A stretch of 59,032 nt of DNA from Alphaproteobacteria bacterium. Its GTDB lineage: Bacteria > Pseudomonadota > Alphaproteobacteria > Micropepsales > Micropepsaceae. The notes under the pieces were generated by a model. That model did not search any database. It worked only from the letters and a program-made list of their open reading frames with translations, and had not been told where the DNA came from. This document shows positions 35,067 to 44,476 of this stretch, piece after piece. A program made the position numbers and the translations under genes. How positions within the stretch are numbered: position 1 is the stretch's first letter; each line of letters opens with the position of its first letter. The stretch is from NCBI GenBank assembly GCA_003139615.1, contig PLJH01000138.1:212578-271609 (forward strand), given 5' to 3'.

Positions 35067-35951
35067 ATGAATATCTTCAAAGACGGCTTGCTCAAGGGCA
35101 AACGCATTCTCGTGACCGGAGGCGGCACGGGCCTGGGCGAAGTGATGGCCGAAGCTTACGCGAAACTGGGTGCGGGCGTTTACATCTGCGGCCGCAGGGC
35201 CAGCGTACTCGACGAAACCGCGAAAAAGATTTCCGACGCGACGGGCGCGAAGGTCAAGGGAATCGCCTGCGATATCCGCGTGGCCGAAGCTGTCGAGGAT
35301 ATGATCGCGCAAATCTGGGTCGACGGCGGCGCACTCACGGGCCTCGTCAACAATGCGGCGGGCAATTTCATCAGCCGCACCAAGGATCTCTCGCCGCGAG
35401 GTTTCAATGCGATTGCCGATATCGTGTTCCGCGGCTCTTTTTACGTCACGCTTGCCTGCGGCAAGCGCTGGATCGAAGCGGGCGACAAGGCGAGCGTGAT
35501 CTCGATCCTCACCACCTGGATCTGGAACGGCGGCCCGTTCACCGTGCCCTCCGCCATGTCGAAGGCCGGCCTCAATATCATGACGAAATCGCTCGCGACC
35601 GAATGGGGGCCGAACGGCATCCGGCTCAACGCGATCGCGCCGGGACCATTCCCGACCAAGGGCGCGTGGGAGCGGCTCAATCCCAAAGCCTCCAATCGCG
35701 GCGAGACGAGCAGCACGATTCCGATGGGTCGCGTGGGTGAGATGCCCGAGCTTGCCAATTTGGCGGTGTTCCTGATGTCGGACGGTTGCGATTACCTGAC
35801 GGGGCAGACCATCGCGCTCGACGGTGCGATGCACCTGGCCTCGGGCGGAAATTTCGCGGCGATGTCCGCGTTGGGCGACGAGGATTGGGAAAGAATCCGC
35901 GGCGAAATCCGCTCCGCCAACGATAAGGACAAAGCACAGCGGGCGGTATGA
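35067..35951 (+). CDS. SDR-type 2,4-dienoyl-CoA reductase
   Basis: 294 residues. Closely patterned on mammalian DECR: ILVTGGGTGLGEVMAEAYAK, VNNAAGNFISRTKDLSPRGF, SLATEWGPNGIRLNAIAPGP and FPTKGAWERLNP. The usual SDR Tyr-x-x-x-Lys is PSAMSKAGLN: Ser replaces Tyr, as in DECR, where an upstream Tyr and Asn take over. NADPH reduction of 2,4-dienoyl-CoA lets polyunsaturated fatty acids enter beta-oxidation, which fits with the dienoyl-CoA isomerase near 7.2 kb. Start at the ATG after AAGAGAAA. Confidence 0.88.
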   Translation: MNIFKDGLLKGKRILVTGGGTGLGEVMAEAYAKLGAGVYICGRRASVLDETAKKISDATGAKVKGIACDIRVAEAVEDMIAQIWVDGGALTGLVNNAAGNFISRTKDLSPRGFNAIADIVFRGSFYVTLACGKRWIEAGDKASVISILTTWIWNGGPFTVPSAMSKAGLNIMTKSLATEWGPNGIRLNAIAPGPFPTKGAWERLNPKASNRGETSSTIPMGRVGEMPELANLAVFLMSDGCDYLTGQTIALDGAMHLASGGNFAAMSALGDEDWERIRGEIRSANDKDKAQRAV

Positions 35952-35953
35952 AA

Positions 35954-36120
35954 TTTTTTCACCCTCCCCTTGAGGGAGGGTCGAAAAATTCGAGCGTGGC
36001 GAGATATTTTTCGGGGAGGGGCAAGCACACAGCTATCGGAGATTTGCCCCTCCCCGAAATCTTCTTTTCGCTGTCGCTCAAAGATGATTTCGACCCTCCC
36101 TCAAGGGGAAGGTGGGAAAA
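35954..36120. repeat. nested inverted-repeat element (REP/MITE-like)
   Basis: Outer arms 35954-35986 and 36088-36120 match as reverse complements at 30 of 33 positions; each arm itself contains CCCTCCC...GGGAGGG symmetry. Inner arms 36008-36024 and 36044-36060 share CGGGGAGGGGCAA and flank a 19-base loop. The whole can fold into a stem within a stem of about 167 bases. It lies between two convergent genes, where it could stop transcription both ways. No open frame or target duplication was seen. Confidence 0.8.
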
Positions 36121-36140
36121 GTAATCGAGTCTCGACCCTT

Positions 36141-36596
36141 CTATTGCGGCACTTTGATAGCTCGCCGCGCGAAGAACGCGACGATCAGGCCGAACAGCAG
36201 CATCGCAAGCATATCTTCCGCCCCTTTCGCCAACATCAGAGAGTGATTCTTGAACGGCGCGGCGGACAGCGGCACGACGACGAAATTCATGACGAAATAA
36301 ATACCGACGCCGTAAGCGAGACCGCCCCAAATCCAGTGACGTATGAGTGCAGGGATCGATCTGCTCGCAAACACATAGAGTGCCGCAATCACGAGCGCCA
36401 TTGCCCATTGCAGGACAAGCCCGATCGCGGCCGACGTCCAGCCATCGTAAAAGGAATTCTTGCCCAACAATCCGCTCGCGATGGAATGCAGGATCACGAC
36501 CAGGTTTATGTGATTGATAAGGCTCGCCGCAAAAATATCGATCGTGCCGGCGATAAACCCGCCCAGCAATATGGCCGTCAAAGCGTAGTTCCGCAT
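36141..36596 (-). CDS. four-helix integral membrane protein, unknown function
   Basis: 151 residues with hydrophobic segments near residues 5-28, 57-78, 88-110 and 123-143. No family assigned with confidence; it resembles uncharacterised alphaproteobacterial membrane proteins with a conserved GTIDIFAASLINH start and YDGWTSAAIGLVLQWAMALV in the middle. Loops are short, leaving no room for an extra domain. It stands alone on its strand between the inverted-repeat element and the glutaryl-CoA dehydrogenase gene. Confidence 0.7.
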   Translation of the reverse strand: MRNYALTAILLGGFIAGTIDIFAASLINHINLVVILHSIASGLLGKNSFYDGWTSAAIGLVLQWAMALVIAALYVFASRSIPALIRHWIWGGLAYGVGIYFVMNFVVVPLSAAPFKNHSLMLAKGAEDMLAMLLFGLIVAFFARRAIKVPQ

Positions 36597-36674
36597 GGCA
36601 TTCCCTCCCGTCCCGCATTCGCAGCTTACGCGAAATAGAACGGGACCGCGTTCACACCCAGGTGAATGCGCGCT

Positions 36675-37892
36675 TCAGCTGAACGCCTGAATTCCCGTCT
36701 GCGCGCGGCCGAGGATGAGAGCATGCACGTCATGCGTACCCTCGTAGGTGTTGACCGCTTCGAGATTCAGCATGTGGCGGATGACGTGATATTCGTCGGA
36801 AACGCCGTTACCGCCGTGCATGTCGCGTGCGGCGCGGGCGATGTCGAGCGCCTTGCCGCAATTGTTGCGCTTCATCAACGAGATGGCGGGCGGCGCGGCC
36901 TTGTGCTCGTCCATCAATCGTCCGAGCCGCAGCGCGCCCAACAGGCCAAGCGTGATCTCCGTCTGCATGTCGGCCAACTTTTTCTGGATCAACTGGTTGG
37001 CTGCCAGTGGGCGGCCGAACTGCTTGCGGTCCAGCGTATATTGCCGCGCCGCATGCCAGCAGAATTCCGCCGCCCCCATCGCACCCCAGGAAATTCCGTA
37101 GCGCGCACGATTGAGGCAGCCGAACGGACCCGAAAGCCCCTGCACGTTCGGCAGCAGATTTGCCACAGGCACGAAGCAATCCTCGAGCACGATTTCGCCC
37201 GTGACGCTCGCGCGCAACGAGAACTTGCCTTCGATCTTGGGCGTGGAGAATCCCTTCATGCCGCGCTCGACGATGAAGCCGCGGATGATCCCGTCATCCG
37301 TCTTCGCCCACACGACCGCCACGTCGGCGAGCGGCGAATTGGTGATCCACATCTTGGCGCCGTTGAGCCGATAGCCGCCTGCCGCGGCGCTCGCGCGCGT
37401 CTTCATGCCGCCCGGATCGGAACCGAAATCGGGCTCCGTCAATCCGAAGCTGCCGACGAATTCGCCACTTGCGAGCTTCGGCAGATATTTCCGACGCTGC
37501 TCCTCGGTGCCATAGGCAAAGATCGGGTACATCACGAGCGAGTTTTGTACGCTCATCGCCGAGCGATAGCCCGAATCCACGCGCTCGACTTCGCGCGCGA
37601 CGAGCCCATAGCAGACATAGCTCATACCGGCCCCGCCATAGGCTTCGGGCAACGTGATGCCGAGGAACCCAACCTCGCCCATCTCCGTCATGATGGCGCG
37701 GTCGAAGGTCTCGTGGCGGAAGCCGTCGCGCACGCGCGGGAACAGTTTGCCCTGGCAAAATGCGTGTGCCTGATCGCGCACCATGCGCTCCTCGCCGCTC
37801 AACTCGGCATCCAGCAGCAGGGGATCGGCCCAGTCGAAGGAATGGGCCTCACTCTCGCGCGAGGACGAGGCATGTTTCGGTGCAGAACTCAT
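36675..37892 (-). CDS. gcdH: glutaryl-CoA dehydrogenase
   Basis: 405 residues. Best fit is Gcd[55 protein letters not shown], and the catalytic Glu (about 384) in [17 protein letters not shown]. It oxidatively decarboxylates glutaryl-CoA to crotonyl-CoA in Lys, Trp and benzoate breakdown; the electron acceptor is ETF. The gene follows the second S9 peptidase by 11 bases on the same strand, so it may be read from that operon, though a peptide-to-lysine link is only inference. Confidence 0.92.
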   Translation of the reverse strand: MSSAPKHASSSRESEAHSFDWADPLLLDAELSGEERMVRDQAHAFCQGKLFPRVRDGFRHETFDRAIMTEMGEVGFLGITLPEAYGGAGMSYVCYGLVAREVERVDSGYRSAMSVQNSLVMYPIFAYGTEEQRRKYLPKLASGEFVGSFGLTEPDFGSDPGGMKTRASAAAGGYRLNGAKMWITNSPLADVAVVWAKTDDGIIRGFIVERGMKGFSTPKIEGKFSLRASVTGEIVLEDCFVPVANLLPNVQGLSGPFGCLNRARYGISWGAMGAAEFCWHAARQYTLDRKQFGRPLAANQLIQKKLADMQTEITLGLLGALRLGRLMDEHKAAPPAISLMKRNNCGKALDIARAARDMHGGNGVSDEYHVIRHMLNLEAVNTYEGTHDVHALILGRAQTGIQAFS

Positions 37893-37903
37893 GGCGCGCG
37901 CTT

Positions 37904-39850
37904 TCAGGGGGCGGTCTTGGGCGCCGCATCACCGATATGGGCCGCAAGAAATCGCTCGACTTCCTTGAGCAACTTAATCCGCGTGGCGGAATACTCAAGC
38001 TGGTGGTCGTCGCCTTCGAGCGTGACGAACTCGACCTGCTTGCCGGCATGTTTCAGGGCGTCTTCCTCGATCTGGCTTTGCTCGATGGGGACTGTCGTAT
38101 CCTTGTCGCTGTGCAGAAGGAGAATCGGTATCTTGACGTTGGCGGCAAAGTTCGCCGGCGAGGCGGAGTCCAGCTTGCTGCTGTCCACATCGGCTCCAAT
38201 ACGTCGCTTCCAGACCGAAACCGCTTCGGATTCGAATGACGTTCCGGTGTACAACATGCGGTTAAGATCGGACAATCCGGCGAAGCTGACGGCGCAGGCG
38301 TAAAGGTCGGGAGAAAACGTTGCGCCGGCAAGGGCCATATATCCGCCATAGCTGGCGCCGACGATGCAAATCCGTTTCGGATCCGCAATTCCGCCCGCGA
38401 TGAGCTTCTTCACGCCGTCTTGCACGTCATACTGAACCTTGCCGGCCCATTCGCCATCGCCCGCCAGGATGAAATCCGCTCCATAGCCCGACGAACCGCG
38501 ATAGTTGGGCTGAAGCACCGCATATCCGCGCGAAGCCATGAATTGAGCCCACCAATCGAAATCCATCGAATCCCGCGCCTCGGGTCCGCCATGCGGAAAG
38601 ATGACCGTGGGCAGATTGTGCGGGTCTCGTCCGGGCGGCAAAGTGAGATAGGCGTGAATATCGCGACCGTCGCGCGCTTTGTAGGGATAGGGTTTGACGT
38701 CTCCCAGGTCGGAAGGCTTCAGGGAGTCATAGGCTTCCTCGACGACATTCACCTGATGGTTTGCGGTTGTGTACAGAGACAGCACCGGCGGGTTCTTCGG
38801 GCCCTCCGTTCCCACCAAATATTCCGTGCCGGCATCGTCCTTCGAAATAACAAGCACCGATTGGCCTGGGAACGCCTTTTCGAGCGTCGACTGGATCTGT
38901 TGCAGGCTAGGATCGAAGTAAACAGCCTTGGTCAGGTCGTCCGCATAGGTGGCGCCAACGATTCGCCCTGTCCTTTCGTCGGGGATGGCGCCCTGCATAT
39001 CGTAGGCGGGATTTTCGAAGAGCGCCGCACCGAAGCCTGACGGCAGCCAGTTATAGAGACCCAACGTGCCGGAGGGAGTTGCATGATCCACCGCGAATTG
39101 CGGATGCTCGCCGGCGACCAGTCCTTCAATTCCGAAACTCGAACCTCCCTTCACCTGATATTTGAAGACTTCGTTGCCGCCCAAATAGACATGGTTCGTG
39201 AGATCGTCATCCTGCTCGATCTGCCCGAGCACGTCGCCATGACCGTTGGTCAGAAACTCTATCGTGTCATTGTCTCCGTGACGGATCGGTGTGCCGACAC
39301 CCGTGCCGACATCGACTTGATAAAGTTGCAGGAGGAACTGGCGATCGAACCGGTCCAGTTCGGTCATGTAAATATGATCCGGATCGTCCGCGTCCATATC
39401 GGCGATCGAGCCGACATCGTGATTGAGCTTCAGATACGGAGCGTTGTTCATCAGGATCGCCTGGGTCTTCGCATCGACGTCCACGCCGATCGCACGACTC
39501 CAGGAATTGAGATCCTTCTTGTCCCATTTGTTGACCAGATTCGTGTGAAAGACGCATATTGCGAGACGGTTGCTTTTCCAGATGACGTCGCCTGCAAGTG
39601 CATCCTGCATGCCGATAACCATTGGCGCCGCATCGGGCTTCGTCAAATCGAGAAACGCGACCTTTTCCTTGCCGTCGATGGCCCTGATAAGAGCAAGATG
39701 CTTTCCGTCGGGAGACAGTCGCCCGAATTCGGCCTTTGGAAGACTGCCGAATGCCTCGACAGGCGGCGCCGCCTTCGATGGAGCCGAAACGAAGAAAATC
39801 GACATCACCGTAGCAGTCAACGCAGCGTGATGCGCATTGTACCTCGTCAT
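37904..39850 (-). CDS. S9 family serine peptidase (tandem copy 2)
   Basis: 648 residues. Signal peptide within the first ~28 residues (ending SAPSKA-AP). An N-terminal beta-propeller of about 370 residues ([20 protein letters not shown] typical) precedes the alpha/beta-hydrolase catalytic domain. Catalytic triad: Ser in [14 protein letters not shown], Asp in [15 protein letters not shown], His in EGDDHQL. Prolyl-oligopeptidase family, likely a periplasmic or secreted dipeptidyl-type enzyme. GGGAGG eight bases before the ATG fixes the start. It follows its paralogue by 43 bases. Confidence 0.93.
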   Translation of the reverse strand: MTRYNAHHAALTATVMSIFFVSAPSKAAPPVEAFGSLPKAEFGRLSPDGKHLALIRAIDGKEKVAFLDLTKPDAAPMVIGMQDALAGDVIWKSNRLAICVFHTNLVNKWDKKDLNSWSRAIGVDVDAKTQAILMNNAPYLKLNHDVGSIADMDADDPDHIYMTELDRFDRQFLLQLYQVDVGTGVGTPIRHGDNDTIEFLTNGHGDVLGQIEQDDDLTNHVYLGGNEVFKYQVKGGSSFGIEGLVAGEHPQFAVDHATPSGTLGLYNWLPSGFGAALFENPAYDMQGAIPDERTGRIVGATYADDLTKAVYFDPSLQQIQSTLEKAFPGQSVLVISKDDAGTEYLVGTEGPKNPPVLSLYTTANHQVNVVEEAYDSLKPSDLGDVKPYPYKARDGRDIHAYLTLPPGRDPHNLPTVIFPHGGPEARDSMDFDWWAQFMASRGYAVLQPNYRGSSGYGADFILAGDGEWAGKVQYDVQDGVKKLIAGGIADPKRICIVGASYGGYMALAGATFSPDLYACAVSFAGLSDLNRMLYTGTSFESEAVSVWKRRIGADVDSSKLDSASPANFAANVKIPILLLHSDKDTTVPIEQSQIEEDALKHAGKQVEFVTLEGDDHQLEYSATRIKLLKEVERFLAAHIGDAAPKTAP

Positions 39851-39893
39851 GTTACCTCCCAAACGATCACGCCTTTGCAGAGGCACCGAAGCA

Positions 39894-41858
39894 TCAGGTT
39901 CCGATATGGGCCGCCAGGAATTTTTCGACCTCCTTCAGGAGCTGAATGCGGGTTGCGCCGAGTGATAGGTAATGATCGTCGCCGTCGAGCGTGATGAACT
40001 GCACGTTCTTGCCGGCGCTCAGAAGTGCCTTGTTCTCGATCTCACTTTGCTCGATCGGCACCGTAACGTCCTTGTTGCTATGAATCAGCAATATCGGAAT
40101 CTTGACCTGATCGGCATGAGCATAGGGCGACATAGAGTCCAGCTTGCCCGTCTCCGATTTTCCGGCGCCTATACGCGCCTCCCACAATGAGGACGACTCC
40201 GTCTCTTCGCCGCCGCTATTGACGTCGCGATCAATAAACAATTGAAGATCCGCAATGCCGGCATAGCTGATGGCGCAAGCATATTGATTGGGATTGAAGG
40301 TCGCGCCCGCCAATGCAGCGTAACCGCCATAACTCGCACCGACAATGCAGATGCGCTTGGGATCGGCAATTCCGTCAGCGATCAGCTTTTGAACGCCATC
40401 CGTGATATCGTTCTGCACCTTGCCCGCCCACTCTCCGTTTCCGGCGTCCCGGAAGGCGACTCCATAACCGGACGATCCGCGAAAATTGGGCTGCAACACA
40501 GCGTAACCTCGCGAGGCCATGAATTGTGCCCACCAATCGAATTCAAGGCTATCGCGAGCGGCGGGACCACCATGCGGAAAAATAACCGTGGGAAGGTTTT
40601 TTGGCGATTTGCCGGGCGGCAATGTGAGATAGGCATGAATGTCCATCCCATCCCGCGATTTGTACGGATAGGCTTTTTCTTCTCCAAGATCGGACGGCGA
40701 TAAATCGGGATATGATTTCGCGACCACACTGAGTTGGGACGTGGCGGGGCTGAACAGATAAAACGCTTCGGGGTTTTTCGGACCTTCGGCGGCAACGACA
40801 TAATTGGCGCCCGCGGCGTCTCTGGAAACAATCCGGACGGACTGCATCGGCAATGCCCGCTTCAAGCGTTCTTCGATCTGTTCGCGCTTGGGATCGAAAT
40901 ATTTGTATTCCGCCATATCGTCGACGTAACTAACGCCGACGACTCGATTTTCGTGTTCATCGCCCAGTACTTCGTCAATATCATAGGAAGGATTGAGAAA
41001 AAGCGGCGGTCCCAGAGTGCTGTCGCCGAGTTTAAGACCATAAAGGGCATCCATGCCTTCGTTCCCGACCGCACGCACCGCGAGTGCGCTTCCGTCTTCC
41101 GTAAGGTTTTCGACGCCCCATTCGTCGCCTCCGCGTACATCATAAGAGGCCACTTCCTTTTCCCCGATATACAGGTGCTCCTTCAAATCCTGTGTCTGAT
41201 CGATTCGCCCGAGGTAGTGCCCCATTCCATCGGTCAAAAAACGATTTGTATCAGGGCTTCCATGCCGGACCAATTGGCTGACGCCTGACGTAACGCCCAC
41301 GATGAAAAGGTCAAGAAAATATTGATCGTACACCCGCGGGGCGGTGCCATGCAGTTGCGCGTCGGTTTCCTGAGTTTCCATTAAAACAAAATCCGGGTCC
41401 GCGGAAACCACGTCGAGTACGCCGGAAGCCCAGCCATTTTCCTTCGGCGCATCGCCCATGAGTACGGCGGCGTCTCCGCCGTCCATCGCAACGCTGATGG
41501 CGCGGCTGAAAACCTGAATGTCCTTGTAATACGTCAATTTTTTGTTGGCTCGAAATATGCAAATGAGCCGGTTGTTGTTCGCCCAAATGATATCCTCGGC
41601 GATGGCGTCCGGAAATCCGGCGTTCTTCGGCGTCGCATTCGGCGAATCGAGTTCGAACACCGTGGCGATCGGGCGACCGTTCACAGGGTGAATGATTGCG
41701 AGATGCTTTCCATCGGGTGATATTTTCGCGTTGGTAATCGTCGGCAGATTTCCGAACGTTTCAAGCGCTGGAGCGGCAATGGCGTCCATCGCTGCTATCG
41801 GCGAAGCGCAAAGCCCCAAAACGCACACAGCGCCAAACAGGCGCGATCTATTGGACAT
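39894..41858 (-). CDS. S9 family serine peptidase (tandem copy 1)
   Basis: 654 residues with a signal peptide (LFGAVCVLGLCASPIAA) and the same propeller-plus-hydrolase layout as its neighbour. Triad: Ser in GASYGGYAALAG, Asp in LIHSNKDVTVPIEQS (Asp after NK), His in DGDDHYLSLG. Long stretches are the same in both paralogues, such as [21 protein letters not shown] and [12 protein letters not shown], so this is a tandem duplication that has since diverged in the propeller. The GGGGGAG site before the ATG is strong. The gene leads the operon and has a direct repeat upstream. Confidence 0.93.
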   Translation of the reverse strand: MSNRSRLFGAVCVLGLCASPIAAMDAIAAPALETFGNLPTITNAKISPDGKHLAIIHPVNGRPIATVFELDSPNATPKNAGFPDAIAEDIIWANNNRLICIFRANKKLTYYKDIQVFSRAISVAMDGGDAAVLMGDAPKENGWASGVLDVVSADPDFVLMETQETDAQLHGTAPRVYDQYFLDLFIVGVTSGVSQLVRHGSPDTNRFLTDGMGHYLGRIDQTQDLKEHLYIGEKEVASYDVRGGDEWGVENLTEDGSALAVRAVGNEGMDALYGLKLGDSTLGPPLFLNPSYDIDEVLGDEHENRVVGVSYVDDMAEYKYFDPKREQIEERLKRALPMQSVRIVSRDAAGANYVVAAEGPKNPEAFYLFSPATSQLSVVAKSYPDLSPSDLGEEKAYPYKSRDGMDIHAYLTLPPGKSPKNLPTVIFPHGGPAARDSLEFDWWAQFMASRGYAVLQPNFRGSSGYGVAFRDAGNGEWAGKVQNDITDGVQKLIADGIADPKRICIVGASYGGYAALAGATFNPNQYACAISYAGIADLQLFIDRDVNSGGEETESSSLWEARIGAGKSETGKLDSMSPYAHADQVKIPILLIHSNKDVTVPIEQSEIENKALLSAGKNVQFITLDGDDHYLSLGATRIQLLKEVEKFLAAHIGT

Positions 41859-41880
41859 TTGGCTCCCCCAGCCCTCGGAC

Positions 41881-41922
41881 TAGAGGACGCTACCGCGGAT
41901 GATTAGAGGACACTACTGCGGA
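41881..41922 (-). repeat. 19-bp direct repeat upstream of the S9 peptidase operon
   Basis: TAGAGGACGCTACCGCGGA (41881-41899) and TAGAGGACACTACTGCGGA (41904-41922) differ at 2 of 19 positions. Their starts are 23 bases apart, about two helical turns. They begin 23 bases before the ATG of the first peptidase gene, in the expected promoter region. A direct-repeat operator is plausible; no matching family consensus was recognised. Confidence 0.6.
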
Positions 41923-41987
41923 CTCTCGTCATTTGAAAGCGATTACTGCAGCTACATCGTGCCAATCATAGGTTACTCTGAGAAAAA

Positions 41988-42743
41988 TCAACTTCCGAAA
42001 AATTCGACCACCGCCAGCTTGTAAACCTTGTCGCCGACCGTCGTCATATGATCGCGCTTGGCAACTGTCACCGAGCGACCGTCGGCAAAAGCAGCCGCCA
42101 ATGGATCGGGCGGCCCGGTCAGCGCGTCCTTCTCGCCGCAAACCACGAGTACCGGACGCTGCGATTGCGCGAGTTCCGCCGCCGTGAATGCATGGCGCTT
42201 GCCGCGCATGCAGGCTGCGAGCGCCTGGATATCCTTGCCCGATCGTTCGGCGAATTCGCGAAAGCTCTTTTGCACGGGATCCGTGATCTTGTTCTTGTCC
42301 GGCTCCAGCAACGCTTCGGCGATTCCCTCCCGCGATCCGAATGCCGTGCCGAGATAGCTGCCGCCCACGCCGCCGATCACAACTTTCTGCAACATGTCGG
42401 GATGGTCCATCAGCACATGCATGCTGATGAAGCCGCCCATCGAGTAGCCCATCAGGAACGCGTCACCCGCGCCGGCCGCCTCCATCACGGCCACGACATC
42501 CTCCGCCATGAGCGTGTGGTTGTAGAAGGCCGGGTCGTGGGGCTTGTCGCTTTCGCCGTGACCGCGGCAATCGATGGCGACCACGCGATACCCCGCCTCG
42601 GTGAGCGTGTCGTACCAGCCGGGGGCTTTCCAGTTCTGGACCCTGTTCGAGGCGAACCCGTGGACCAGCACAACTGAGGGCCCATCCCCCATGATTTCAT
42701 AGGCAATTCGCACGCCGTCGGCGGCTTTGACGAACTCTGTCAT
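41988..42743 (-). CDS. alpha/beta hydrolase
   Basis: 251 residues, a full alpha/beta-hydrolase fold. The oxyanion segment is VVLVHGFASNRVQNW, the nucleophile Ser is in FLMGYSMGGFISMHV, the acid is in VVCGEKDALTGPP, and the terminal His is in VAKRDHMTTVGDKVY. Esterase, lipase and C-C hydrolase activities all occur with this pattern. GGAGAA lies before the ATG, which is chosen over a much longer open frame whose upstream part is antisense to the M20 gene. The divergent M20 amidohydrolase gene begins 84 bases away. Confidence 0.88.
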   Translation of the reverse strand: MTEFVKAADGVRIAYEIMGDGPSVVLVHGFASNRVQNWKAPGWYDTLTEAGYRVVAIDCRGHGESDKPHDPAFYNHTLMAEDVVAVMEAAGAGDAFLMGYSMGGFISMHVLMDHPDMLQKVVIGGVGGSYLGTAFGSREGIAEALLEPDKNKITDPVQKSFREFAERSGKDIQALAACMRGKRHAFTAAELAQSQRPVLVVCGEKDALTGPPDPLAAAFADGRSVTVAKRDHMTTVGDKVYKLAVVEFFGS

Positions 42744-42827
42744 AGGGACGTTCTCCGCTGGCGGGCGACCTTCGCAAAGGCTGCCCGGACTGTCTATGAT
42801 GACGGCCGTGTCACCGGAATCCCCCCA

Positions 42828-44108
42828 ATGTCGCTGGATGCCTTGAAGAAAGATGTCGCGGCCGCGATCGACGGCATGCGCGCGGAACTGCTGGAACTTT
42901 CGCATGCGATTCACCAGGAGCCGGAACTCGCGCTGCAGGAATTCAAGTCTGCCGCGAAGCTGGAAGACGCGGTCGCACGGCATGACATTCCCGTTCAGCG
43001 CGGCGCGTTCGGGTTGGAGACGGCCTATGCGGCCGAGTTCGGCAAGGCCGGCGGCCCAACCATCGCGATCCTCTCGGAATACGATGCGCTGCCCGGCATC
43101 GGCCATGCCTGCGGCCACAACATCATCGCGACCTCCGGGCTGGGCGCCGCGATGGCGCTGTCGAAACTCGGCGCGCGTTTGCCGGGGCGCGTGCGCTATC
43201 TGGGGACGCCCGCGGAAGAACGTTTCGGCGGCAAGGAAATCATCGCCCGCGAAGGCGCGTTCGACGGCGCGGACGCCGCGATGATGATCCACCCGTCCAA
43301 TGTCGATCTCGTCACCATGCCCTGCATTGCGATTGCGGAAGTGGAGGCGACCTATCACGGCCGCGCAGCGCACGCCTCCGCCATGCCTTATCGCGGGCTC
43401 AACGCGCTCGATGGTGTGGTGACCGCATATCAATCGATCGCGCAATTGCGCCAGCACATCCGCCAGACGGAACGCATGCACGGCATCATCACAGAGGGCG
43501 GGCTCGCGGCCAATATCGTTCCCGAGCGCGCCGCCTGTCGCTTCTATGTGCGGGCAGCGGATGTGCACGATCTCTCGGCGCTCAAGAAACGCGTGCATGC
43601 CTGTTTCGAAGCGGCGGCGCTTTCGACAGGCTGCACTGTCGAGATCCGCTGGGGCGGCACCGACTATCTCGACCTCAAGACCAACTGGCCGATCGCCGAT
43701 GCGTTTGCGCGCAACGGGGCCGCTATCGGCCGCGAATTCGCATCGACGAAAAACATCCCGCCCGGTTTTGCCGGATCGACCGACATGGGCAATGTGAGCC
43801 ATCGCGTGCCGTCGATTCATCCGATGCTGGCGGTGGCGCCTCCCGGCGTGATCATTCACAACGCCGAATTCGCGCGTTGGGCGGCGTCCGACAAGGGCGA
43901 TGCCGCCGTGATCGACGGCGCAAAGACTCTCGCGATGACGGCGCTCGACCTGATGAGCGACCATTCGTTGCTGGCCACCGCGAAATCCGATTTCGATGCG
44001 ACGGCAGATGTTTCTGCCGCGGCACTCGCGCGGCTCACCGAAAAGGTCCCCAACAGCGAACCGCACGCGCATCTCCATGGCGCCGGCGGCTGCGGATGCG
44101 CGTCATGA
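42828..44108 (+). CDS. M20-family amidohydrolase (AbgB-like)
   Basis: 426 residues. M20D metal-site pieces: HAIHQEPELALQEFKSA, YDALPGIGHACGHNIIATSG (Cys and His), GTPAEERFGGKEIIA (Glu), MMIHPSNVDL, and STDMGNVSHRVPSIHP near the C-terminus. The layout is that of p-aminobenzoyl-glutamate hydrolase B and aminoacylase-like enzymes, which split N-acyl amino acids or aryl amides. The C-terminus HLHGAGGCGCAS is His/Cys-rich and unusual. Its stop overlaps the ATG of the DUF423 gene (ATGA). Exact substrate unknown. Confidence 0.9.
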   Translation: MSLDALKKDVAAAIDGMRAELLELSHAIHQEPELALQEFKSAAKLEDAVARHDIPVQRGAFGLETAYAAEFGKAGGPTIAILSEYDALPGIGHACGHNIIATSGLGAAMALSKLGARLPGRVRYLGTPAEERFGGKEIIAREGAFDGADAAMMIHPSNVDLVTMPCIAIAEVEATYHGRAAHASAMPYRGLNALDGVVTAYQSIAQLRQHIRQTERMHGIITEGGLAANIVPERAACRFYVRAADVHDLSALKKRVHACFEAAALSTGCTVEIRWGGTDYLDLKTNWPIADAFARNGAAIGREFASTKNIPPGFAGSTDMGNVSHRVPSIHPMLAVAPPGVIIHNAEFARWAASDKGDAAVIDGAKTLAMTALDLMSDHSLLATAKSDFDATADVSAAALARLTEKVPNSEPHAHLHGAGGCGCAS

Positions 44109-44476
44109 ATCTATGGCTCCTGATTGCCGCAATCAACGGCTTCCTGGCCGTCGCAGCCGGCGCGTTCGGTGCGCACGGTCTACAGGGCAGGCTCGACCCG
44201 CATCACCTTGAGATTTTCGAAACAGGTGCGCGCTATCAGATGTATCACGCGCTGGCGATGGGGCTTGCCGCGCTCGCCATGCGCGGGACGGCGAGCGGCG
44301 CGGCGCAGACGTCGGCCGCTTTCTTTCTGGTCGGCATCGTCCTGTTCTCGGGATCGCTTTATGTCCTTGCGCTCACGGGCATTCGCGCCGTCGGCATCGT
44401 GACGCCCTTCGGCGGTCTCGCCTTTCTGATCGGCTGGGGCGCGCTCGCCTGGGCCGCGGCAACGGTTTCGGCATGA
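44105..44476 (+). CDS. DUF423 family membrane protein
   Basis: 123 residues, four membrane helices. Family signature: AAINGFLAVAAGAFGAHGLQ at the N-terminus with the AFGAHGL motif, then FETGARYQMYHALAMGLAAL and VLFSGSLYVLALTG, ending GGLAFLIGWGALAWAA. DUF423 (YwdK-like) proteins are widespread in bacteria with no confirmed activity. Both ends overlap neighbours by four bases, so it is translated within one operon between the amidohydrolase and the FAD monooxygenase. Confidence 0.93.
   Translation: MNLWLLIAAINGFLAVAAGAFGAHGLQGRLDPHHLEIFETGARYQMYHALAMGLAALAMRGTASGAAQTSAAFFLVGIVLFSGSLYVLALTGIRAVGIVTPFGGLAFLIGWGALAWAAATVSA

Noticed and set aside
41988-44078. Very long minus-strand open frame (696 codons) running through the M20 amidohydrolase gene
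   Set aside because: Only its C-terminal part from 42743 has protein-family features (alpha/beta hydrolase). The rest is antisense to the M20 gene, whose metal motifs are intact, and is an artefact of high-GC codon bias.
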